From contig NC_063983.1 in the NCBI RefSeq assembly GCF_932276165.1, forward strand, positions 1,371,501-1,435,500: a DNA stretch of 64,000 bases. Direction: 5' to 3'. Of the stretch, positions 56,401 through 64,000 are shown in pieces; the first letter of the stretch is position 1; every line of letters begins with the position of its first letter. The position numbers were made by a program, and so were the translations under genes. The notes under the pieces were generated by a model. That model worked only from the letters and a program-made list of their open reading frames with translations, was not told the origin of the DNA and searched no databases. The stretch comes from Plutella xylostella (taxonomy: Eukaryota > Arthropoda > Insecta > Lepidoptera > Plutellidae).

Positions 56401-56860
56401 AAAATATTCAGAGAAATACCTAACCACTACATTTTCAAAATCACAACAGGCACTCCAGTCAGTTAACGGCACAATTCCGTGGCCAGTCAGTCAGAAGTCG
56501 GAACAGAACGCGGGACTCTCCCATGGGAAGATGGGCCTGCACTACCGTACCGTGGTAGCTAGAGACTCAAATATAGCTTTGAAACTCTGCATCATGTAGG
56601 TACTGCAGAGGTATACAGGTGTTTTAAATGCAAGGTAACACTGAGGCTAATTTATGAAATTTGAAATTATGATTAAAAAATATATATTTACGTCCTATGG
56701 CCTAGCTAGAGAAACTTTTGTAAATACTTTACCACCTTACCTGTGTTAAACGAATAAAGAATTTGATTAGGGCAATGTAAGATTAAACTTATATTTTTTT
56801 TGCGTGCGACATAATCAACAATCGCGCTAGCGCACAGTGGTTCTTACAAGCGCCTCTAGC
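56401..56860. other. Non-coding stretch
   Basis: The frame 56177-56599 is an accidental read-through of the SINE. A GC-richer segment at 56460-56560 is unassigned. Confidence 0.4.
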
Positions 56861-56994
56861 ACAGTGGGCCGACCAGCATCAGTGGACATAGAGCGGTGGA
56901 CATAGAGCGGTGGACATAGAGCGGTGGACATAGAGCGGTGGACATAGAGCGGTGGACATAGAGCGGTGGACATAGAGCGGACATGGCCCACTGT
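56861..56994. repeat. 14-bp minisatellite inside a short inverted repeat
   Basis: Seven near-perfect units of GTGGACATAGAGCG run from 56882 to 56979. ACAGTGGGCC (56861-56870) and GGCCCACTGT (56985-56994) bracket the array as perfect complements. Confidence 0.9.
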
Positions 56995-58175
56995 TCAATA
57001 TGCGGCGGCCCGGCACAAAGCTGCTTCGTTTAAGCCAATTGGCTTGCAAGTGGCCTGAGGGACGGCGGCATGCGAGAGTGGTTCAACTTTAAATTGCATC
57101 AAATAACTTGTGTAGGAGATGAAGTTGGTATTTCGATCAGGTGGAAGTGCTGCTCAAAGGCAACTTTTCTTCAATTTAAACAGAAGCCCAAAATGTTTGA
57201 AGTATGTTTGTCACTAAGTCATCATTACACACATTACAGGATATTATGAATAACTTTACGTCGTCAGGTTGTGAAGCAGACCTTCTACCACTAGACCACA
57301 GAGCCTTGTCCTTTCAGTTAAAAAAGAGTATCTTACCTTAATGGTTATAATATATTTCTCGACTTTCTGCCTATATTATGTTACTGATTCACTATGACAT
57401 GAAACGTCCAAGCCAGTCATCAAAGTGCTGTCAATAACTGTATGTATGTATTGTGTAGACCACGTGTTGGTTAGATTAATTTACTGTCAGGTTTCATTGA
57501 ATTAGAATTAAACGTATGTATTGTATACATAACATAATGATCGCTATACATATGCCGAATATATAAGAATTTGATTAAAATATATTATACAGATAATGAA
57601 TTAAAAATATTGAAATTGTAATGAGTTACTTTCGTTTTAATTTACTGATATTTCAAATTCAACAAAATTAATGGCAATCATTGCATTGAAACTTGAGCTA
57701 CGCCTTTAGATTTTGCATCTCTTTCTGTCTTACTCAGACTCATTTTTCTGTTCAACCTTCCATCTCCCTTACTCGCGAACATTCGCCAACTTGTCAATAA
57801 AGACTTGCCGGTATACAAATGGGTTTTAGTAGACAGAGTAGACAGACAAAATAGACAATTCTCAATTTTCCCCGGAACAGATGCTGACTGACCAACTTTA
57901 GTCGCCAGTCGAATGGAACCATGTCCCTTCGTCCATATACGGGTTCCATTCTACTAATCGATGTCTACTGTTTTGGAGTGCTGTAAGAACAGGTATTAGT
58001 AATAAACCCTTTGTTAATACAAACGGAGTTCACTTATAGCAGGGATAACTCTAGAAAACGACGCTCTATCTCGTTGCATAAATATACGGTCTTTCGTCCA
58101 GCTATAGTAATACTCCAAAATCGTGGAAACTGGTGATCCAAAGTATCTCAGCCCAGATATTAGGTATATGATATA

Positions 58176-58326
58176 CGCCGACTGGTGTAGTGGTTAGTGA
58201 CCCTGACTGCTGAGCCGAAGGTCCCGGGCTCGATTCCCGGCTGGGGCAAACATTTGTTTAAAGATAGATATTTGTACTCGGGTCTTGGGCGTTGATATTT
58301 ATATGTATCTATCTATGTATTTGTGT
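58176..58326 (+). mobile_element. SINE 5' part (copy A), split by the RTE insertion
   Basis: CGCCGACTGGTGTAGTGGTT, B-box GGGCTCGATTCCCGGC, then ACTCGGGTCTTGGGCGTTGA. It breaks at TGTATTTGTGT and resumes at 61361-61480 with AGGTATATCAGCTGTCCGAT and CTGCCTAGCTTGGGGTCGGA. The intact version is at 63109-63385. Confidence 0.85.
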
Positions 58327-60887
58327 CTCTCTCTCATCTCTCGTCTCTATCTCAAAATATGAACTTAATTCAAGTATACTTTCCTACCGGCCGAGCCCCT
58401 TTAGAAGAGATAGAGAATATTTACACTGAAATAACAAGCGCTATGGAGGAATGCGAAGGGTCAGTAATAATTTTGGGTGATTTTAATGCCAAGATAGGGT
58501 TCCCAACGGCAGAAGATAAAAATACTATGGGCCCATGGGGCTACGGGAAAAGAAATGAAAGAGGCACTCGGCTACTTGAATTTTGTAGAGAAAACCAACT
58601 ATACATCTGGAACACACATTTCAAAAAGAACCCAAAGCAAAGATGGACCTGGAGGTCTCCAGATCAAGTTACACGTAACGAGATAGATTTTGTCATAGCT
58701 AAGAAAAATGAAAAAATTCAAAACATACAAGTCATGAATACCCTCTACCCGAGCGACCACAGACTACTACGATGTAGATACTCAATAAACATGAAGCAAA
58801 ATAAAAAAAGTAGAAAATCATTCACAACGAAAAAGTCTAAGTTCTCACCACTAGAAGCAGAGTCCATGAAAAATATTTTCCGTCTCCTGACAGAAAATAT
58901 TGATAAATCTACTACAATACAACAACGCTACGATGAAATCATTTCAAAAATCACGAAAGCACTATCAATGCTACCAAAGGTGTCAAGCGAAAACGTCAAA
59001 TCACACTTTATAACAACCGAGATCGAAAACTTAATTCAGGAAAGGGTTGAACTGCAAAACAAACAAGGTAAAACCAAGCATGAAAAACAGCAACTAACTA
59101 AGCTCTACATCCAAATTAAGAATAAAGTAAAGAAGAATATAAGACAATACAAACTAAATATTTTAGAAGAAAATTTAGATAAGAGAGGATCAACTAAGCA
59201 AGCGAGGAAACAACTACAAACATTCAGATCATGGATACCGGCACTCAGAAATAAAGAGGGGTGCAGCTCTACTAATCGTGTTGACCTAGTAGAAATAGCG
59301 TCAGAATTCTACAAACAACTGTATAAAAGCACAGATAGGACACTGCCCCAATTAGTACTATCAAACCCGGCAGATGATGACGCACCACCACCCTTTTTAC
59401 AGCGAGAAGTTAATCATGCCATACTTTCACTTGCATCTTCAAAGAGTCCAGGGGAAGATGGAATCACAAACGAAATGTTGAAAGCAGTTGTAGAGCCAAT
59501 AACACCATTATTAACCTCCTTGTTCAATGATATAATAACACAAAAGTTAGTGCCTGAGCAATGGGAAACAGCGATGATTAGCCTGCTCTATAAGAAAGGT
59601 GATCCGAAAGAAATCGGTAACTATAGGCCAATTAGCCTTCTTCAGACTATGTACAAGTTATTTACCCAGTTAATACTTAGAAGAATTACACCAACACTTG
59701 ACTTTAATCAACCAAGAGAGCAGGCAGGATTCAGAGCTCATTTTTCGACAGTCGATCACATGTTCACATTGACTCAAATAATTGAAAAATACTCAGAGTT
59801 CAACAAAACAATATACATCGCATTTGTTGATTACGCAAAGGCGTTTGATTCGGTACTGCATGCTCCCTTATGGGAGGCTCTTAAAGAACAAGGAGTTTGC
59901 CGACAATACATATATATCCTCAAAGAAATCTACAGTAAGAGCAAGGCCACATTGAAATTAGAAAGGAAGAGTGATCCATTTAGTATCGAACGAGGAGTGA
60001 GACAAGGAGATCCCGTCTCACCAAAACTCTTTACGGCTCTACTTGAACACATCTTTAGAAAGTTAGAATGGGACTCTATTGGCTTGAACATCAATGGAGA
60101 GCGGCTAAGCAACCTGAGATTCGCAGATGATATTGTTCTACTAAGTGAAAATCATGATGAGTTACAATACATGCTTCGTACCTTAGATGAACAAAGTAGA
60201 GAGTGCGGTCTAGCAATGAACCCCGAAAAGACGTGTATACTCACAAACGGAGAACAGAAAGACATACTGATTCAAGGAACTAAAATGAGCTATGTCAGTG
60301 ACTATATATACCTTGGCCAAAATATTACTATGCAAGGCTGGGCCATCAAAGAAGTGGAAAGAAGGGTAGCAAAAGCTTGGAACAAATACTGGTCGCTAAA
60401 AGATGTTTTTAAATCAAAATTACCACTGAGGCTAAAAAAGAAAGCTTTCGACTCTGTGGTTCTCCCTACACTGCTCTACGGCTGCCAGACTTGGCCGTTA
60501 ACAAAGCTGATCATCAACAAGTTGAAAGTATTTCAAAGATCCGCAGAACGAAGCATGTTGGGGTTAAAACTAACAGACAGAGTAAGAGCTGTAGACATCA
60601 GACGAAAAACCAATTTAATTGACGCCGTAAAGATGGCATGTAGTCTGAAATGGAGATGGGCCGGACACATATCACGAGTACGCGACGGACGCTGGAGCGA
60701 GAGGGTGCTGCACTGGCAGGTGCGAGACGCGCGGCGCGGGCGCGGCCGGCCGCGGCGGCGCTGGGCGGACGACCTGGTGCAGCTGGCGGGCAGCACCTGG
60801 ACGCGGCTGGCGGGAGACAGGGACAAATGGAAACGGATGGAGGAGGCCTACGTCCAACTATGGACGTCCCAAAACATAGAATTGTAA
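58323..60887 (+). CDS. RTE-like endonuclease/reverse transcriptase, N-terminally truncated
   Basis: An 854-codon open frame. The nominal start at 58323 lies in the target duplication, so element sequence begins at 58327 and the first ATG is 58359. Endonuclease part: IQVYFPTG, LGDFNAKIG (Asp53) and SDHRLL (Asp145, His146); the N-terminal Asn and Glu motifs are missing. A Lys-rich linker follows. RT: SSKSPGEDGITNEMLKA, YRPISLLQ, motif A FVDYAKAFD (Asp503), RQGDPVSPKLF and FADD (602-603). The C-terminal domain has LLYGCQTW, RWAGHISR and a GC-rich RGRGRPRRRW segment, typical of RTE-type proteins. No internal stop or frameshift, so the copy is young, but without a complete endonuclease and promoter it is unlikely to move by itself. 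Confidence 0.9.
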   Translation: MSLSHLSSLSQNMNLIQVYFPTGRAPLEEIENIYTEITSAMEECEGSVIILGDFNAKIGFPTAEDKNTMGPWGYGKRNERGTRLLEFCRENQLYIWNTHFKKNPKQRWTWRSPDQVTRNEIDFVIAKKNEKIQNIQVMNTLYPSDHRLLRCRYSINMKQNKKSRKSFTTKKSKFSPLEAESMKNIFRLLTENIDKSTTIQQRYDEIISKITKALSMLPKVSSENVKSHFITTEIENLIQERVELQNKQGKTKHEKQQLTKLYIQIKNKVKKNIRQYKLNILEENLDKRGSTKQARKQLQTFRSWIPALRNKEGCSSTNRVDLVEIASEFYKQLYKSTDRTLPQLVLSNPADDDAPPPFLQREVNHAILSLASSKSPGEDGITNEMLKAVVEPITPLLTSLFNDIITQKLVPEQWETAMISLLYKKGDPKEIGNYRPISLLQTMYKLFTQLILRRITPTLDFNQPREQAGFRAHFSTVDHMFTLTQIIEKYSEFNKTIYIAFVDYAKAFDSVLHAPLWEALKEQGVCRQYIYILKEIYSKSKATLKLERKSDPFSIERGVRQGDPVSPKLFTALLEHIFRKLEWDSIGLNINGERLSNLRFADDIVLLSENHDELQYMLRTLDEQSRECGLAMNPEKTCILTNGEQKDILIQGTKMSYVSDYIYLGQNITMQGWAIKEVERRVAKAWNKYWSLKDVFKSKLPLRLKKKAFDSVVLPTLLYGCQTWPLTKLIINKLKVFQRSAERSMLGLKLTDRVRAVDIRRKTNLIDAVKMACSLKWRWAGHISRVRDGRWSERVLHWQVRDARRGRGRPRRRWADDLVQLAGSTWTRLAGDRDKWKRMEEAYVQLWTSQNIEL

Positions 60888-61360
60888 ATATATATTTAAT
60901 AGATATAGAAAAAATACATAGTAATAATATTTAGGGAATGAAATCTATATAAATTATTAATGAAATTGAAGTTATTATTATTAGGTATATGAATGAAATG
61001 TAATTATTAATAAGTAGTAATATGATTAAGTACTAAGCTAGGCTAATTAAATTTATATTGATTTAATTAATATTTATTAATGAAATGGGATTTAAATAAT
61101 TAAATGATTAGAAATTAGTAATTATGAATAAGTAATAATTATGATTATGAACTAAGCTAGGTATTTATAAAGAAGATTGATATGTTGAAATTTATATTGA
61201 TTTAATTTATTATTTATTAATGAAATGTTATTTAAATATTTAAATGATTGGAAATTATTATTAAGTTGCATGAAATGTCAATGTATAATTATGTCATGTT
61301 TATGTAATGTATGTTATTTCAATTTGGGAAATAAAGGCTATAATAATAATAAATAATAAA
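60888..61360 (+). other. 3' UTR of the RTE-like element with an internal tandem repeat
   Basis: Two units beginning ACTAAGCTAGG (61032 and 61151) share TTTATATTGATTTAATT, TTTATTAATGAAATG and AAATGATTRGAAATTA. The second unit has about 20 extra bases. A late ATAAAGGCTATAATAATAAT gives the simple tail. Confidence 0.75.
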
Positions 61361-61519
61361 TGTATTTGTGTAGGTATATCAGCTGTCCGATACCCACATA
61401 TATGTATACAGGATATACAGGCTCTGCCTAGCTTGGGGTCGGATGGCCGTGTGTGAGATGCCCCCAAATATAATCATATTATATCACATCATTCTCTGAT
61501 GTATCACACACAAACACAC

Positions 61520-61545
61520 CACACACACACACACACACACACACA
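61520..61545. repeat. CA microsatellite
   Basis: About thirteen CA units in copy A. Copy B has a shorter run near 63422-63436. Confidence 0.9.
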
Positions 61546-61930
61546 AGTCAACTATACTGTACAGTATACACCCTTCTTTACAAGTATCGTTATACGTGCA
61601 CAACGCGGCCTTAAGTAGGTTAGTAGAATCGCCCCGGAATATTGCAACCGTAGTAACTTACGGAGGATGACGAGTTCTATCGTTTTTTTCCATCGGGTCG
61701 GTTTATACCCAACACAGTTTTCGGTTTGAGAGGCTATTTCCGTCAGGGGCAGTTTACGAACTTACTTTTTGCATGACATTTTTTTTATAGAAGTTGTTTT
61801 GACCACCAAACTGGTGGGATGCGGTTAGTGGCTGTTGTGCCTGAGGGTTCTGGTTTGAATTGCAGCGCTAGGATGTTACAGATAAACCAACATAAATACT
61901 CCAAAATTATAAATACGTTTACCTACATTT

Positions 61931-63506
61931 TGTTCAATATGCGGCGGCCCGGCACAAAGCTGCTTCGTTTAAGCCAATTGGCTTGCAAGTGGCCTGAGGG
62001 ACGGCGGCATGCGAGAGTGGTTCAACTTTAAATTGCATCAAATAACTTGTGTGTGGGAGATGAAGTTGGTATTAGGATCAGGTGGAAGTGCTTTTTAGAG
62101 GCATTTTTTTTTCAATTTAAACAGAAGCCCAAAATGTTTGAAGTATGTTTGTCACTAAGTCATCATTACACACATTACAGGATATTATGAATAACTGTAG
62201 TCGTCAGGTTGTGAAGCAGACCTTCTACCACTAGACCACAGAGGCAGTCAGCCTCGCCCTTTCAGTTAATAAAGAGTATCTTACCTTAATGGTTATAATA
62301 TATTTCTCGACTTTCTGCCTATATTATGTTACTGATTCACTATGACATGAAACGTCCAAGCCAGTCATCAAAGTGCTGTCAATAACTGTATGTAGATACA
62401 CTGTCTGTATGTATGTATTGTGTAGACCACGTGTTGGTTAGATTAATTTACTGTCAGGTTTCATTGAATTAGAATTAAACGTATCTATCGTAGGTATACA
62501 TAACATAATGATCGCTATACATATGCCAAATATATAAGAATTTGATTAAAATATATTATACAGATAATAAAAATATTGAAATTGTAATGAGTTACTTTCG
62601 TTTTAATTTACTGATATTTAAAATTCATCAAAATTAATGGCATTTTGCATCTCTTTCTGTCTCACTCAGACTCATTTTTCTGTTCAAACTTCCATCTCCC
62701 TTACTCGCGAACATTCGCCAACTTGTCAATAAAGACTTGCTGGTATACAAATGAGTTTTAGTAGACAGAGTAGACAGACAAAATAGACAATTCTCAATTT
62801 TCCCCGAAACAGATGCTGACTGACCAACTTTAGTCGCCAGTCGAATGGAACCATCTCCCTTCGTCCATATACGAGGTCCATTCTACTAATCGATGTCTAC
62901 TGTTTTGGAGTGCTGTAAGGACAGGTATTAGTAATAAACCCTTTGTTAAATACAAACGGAGTTCACTTATAGCAGGGATAACTCTAGAAAACGACGCTCT
63001 ATCTCGTTGCATAAATATACGGTCTTTTGTCAAGCTATAGTAATACTCCAAAACCGTGGAAACTGGTGATCCAAAGTATCTCAGCCCAGATATTAGGTAT
63101 ATGATATACGCCGACTGGTGTAGTGGTTAGTGACCCTGACTGCTGAGCCGAAGGTCCCGGGTTCGATTCCCGGCTGGGGCAAACATTTGTTTAAAGATAG
63201 ATTTTTGTACTCGGGTCTTGGGCGTTGATATTTATATGTAATTAATATGTATCTATCTATGTATTTGTTTAGATATATCAGCTGTCCGATACCCACATAT
63301 ATGTATACAGGATATATATACAGGCTCTGCCTAGCTTGGGCTCGGATGGCCGTGTGTGAGATGCCCCCAAATGTAATCATATTATATAACATTATTCTCT
63401 GATGTATTACACACAAACACACCACACACACACACAAGTCAACTATACTGTACAGTGTACACCCTTCTTTACAAGTATCGTTATACGTGCACAACGCGGC
63501 CTTAAG
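61931..63506 (+). repeat. Copy B of the 1.58-kb direct duplication (no RTE insertion)
   Basis: Co-linear with copy A over its whole length with scattered changes and small indels. It provides the pre-insertion state of the RTE target. Confidence 0.9.
63109..63385 (+). mobile_element. Intact tRNA-derived SINE (copy B)
   Basis: A-box GACTGGTGTAGTGGTTAGTG, B-box GGGTTCGATTCCCGGC, linker CATTTGTTTAAAGATAGA, then AGATATATCAGCTGTCCGAT, CTGCCTAGCTTGGGCTCGGA and TGTGTGAGATGCCCCCAAAT. The 3' half differs from that of 56139-56400, so two SINE subfamilies share one head. Confidence 0.8.
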
Positions 63507-64000
63507 GGCCCGTACAGGGTGACGTGCCGCGCCAAATTTGGGTTTTCAATGCTCTTCACACAGCACACGCAGTGACACGCACACATGTAAGTTTGCACAG
63601 TGGTTCAATAAACTTTTACTCGCCAACTTTATTGAAAATTATGTTCAAGTACATTTTGGGTGATTTTAGGGTACTTAAGTATAATTTTTACTTACACTGG
63701 TAGGCACCAGGAAAGAGTAGAAATTAATAGGAGTGCCACTTTACTCCATACTCGGAACCCGATTAGCTTTTTCAAACAAATGTGGTATTTACTTGTAGAA
63801 AGGTAACTACAAGTATTAAAGTGTAGATAATAAGTTTCGGACATCCTTCAGCCAACTGAACCCCGACGACGAAGCAAAGTAAATTCATAGTGTCGCAAAA
63901 GGGCTATACTAAGCCGAAAGGGAATGAGTCAAGGGGTCATTCTGAACAACTTTTGTTCTACGAGTTTTGCAAATTCGCGAAAAAAAAATATTCGTTTTCC
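63507..64000. other. Non-coding stretch at the window end
   Basis: Starts with a GC-richer GGGCCCGTACAGGGTGACGT patch. No gene or known repeat recognised. Confidence 0.4.

Larger units (their letters stand above)
58316..61371 (+). mobile_element. 5'-truncated RTE-like non-LTR retrotransposon with target duplication
   Basis: TGTATTTGTGT is present at 58316-58326 and 61361-61371, and copy B shows the unfilled site TGTATTTGTTT at 63264-63274. The element body 58327-61360 holds an open endonuclease/RT frame, an AT-rich 3' UTR and a TAA/AATA simple tail. The missing 5' end removes the start of the endonuclease. Confidence 0.93.
56992..61615 (+). repeat. Copy A of a 1.58-kb direct duplication (interrupted by an RTE-like LINE)
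   Basis: Matches 61931-63506 from TGTTCAATATGCGGCGGCCC to CACAACGCGGCCTTAAG. Without the LINE, copy A is 1579 bases against 1576 for copy B. Includes AT-rich sequence, a degraded family E MITE half near 58038-58100 and a SINE. No host gene. Confidence 0.9.

Noticed and set aside
56177..56599. 140-codon frame
   Set aside because: Runs through the SINE at 56139-56400 and its flank, so it is not a gene.
63093..63494. 133-codon minus frame
   Set aside because: An antisense read of the SINE in copy B and its microsatellite.
1..64000. CRISPR arrays, defence islands, phage or bacterial operons
   Set aside because: Spliced-type signals, SINEs, LINEs and Helitrons show animal DNA. The only regular array is the 14-bp minisatellite, which has no spacers.

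Overview
The window is AT-rich, repeat-dense insect DNA, most likely from a moth or butterfly. The evidence is the repeats: a tRNA-headed SINE whose tail resembles those common in Lepidoptera, Lep1-type non-autonomous Helitrons, RTE-like LINEs, and several LINE 3' ends of lepidopteran style. The species cannot be named. No complete host gene is visible. The only host coding signal I would defend is a 46-bp exon at 562-607, flanked by good splice sites, whose translation resembles the PH domain of Dok-7. The rest could be a very large intron or intergenic DNA. A weaker candidate first exon lies at 3976-4054.

Layout. 1-26 kb: AT-rich unique DNA with hairpin MITEs (several with TTA or TA target duplications), two Lep1-like Helitrons and LINE/SINE remnants. 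26.3-38.7 kb: a direct duplication of about 5.2 kb (26330-31560 and 33465-38720). Its copies are separated by 1.9 kb holding the 5' UTR and endonuclease half of a non-LTR element. Each copy carries insertions the other lacks, so the copies act as filled and empty sites for one another. 38.7-46.2 kb: more MITEs, including a 0.73-kb hAT-like element with a nested LINE tail. 46264-52287: a complete Ty3/gypsy-type LTR retrotransposon with identical 196-bp LTRs, a CAAT target duplication, gag, and pol (protease, RT, RNase H, integrase). Its RT contains an unusual in-frame 20-residue repeat. 53.2-56.4 kb: LINE ends and SINEs. 56.9-63.5 kb: a 14-bp minisatellite, then a second direct duplication (1.58 kb per copy). 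Copy A (56992-61615) has been split by a 3.03-kb 5'-truncated RTE-like LINE with an open 850-residue endonuclease/RT frame and an 11-bp target duplication. Copy B (61931-63506) is the empty site.

The mobile elements form layers: the duplications are older than the RTE insertion, several MITE insertions and two LINE tails, and the LTR element is very young. Both direct duplications could also be haplotype copies joined by the assembler, which only read data can settle. I saw no CRISPR array, rRNA, bacterial-type operon or clear intact tRNA gene. Boundaries and identities were judged by eye.
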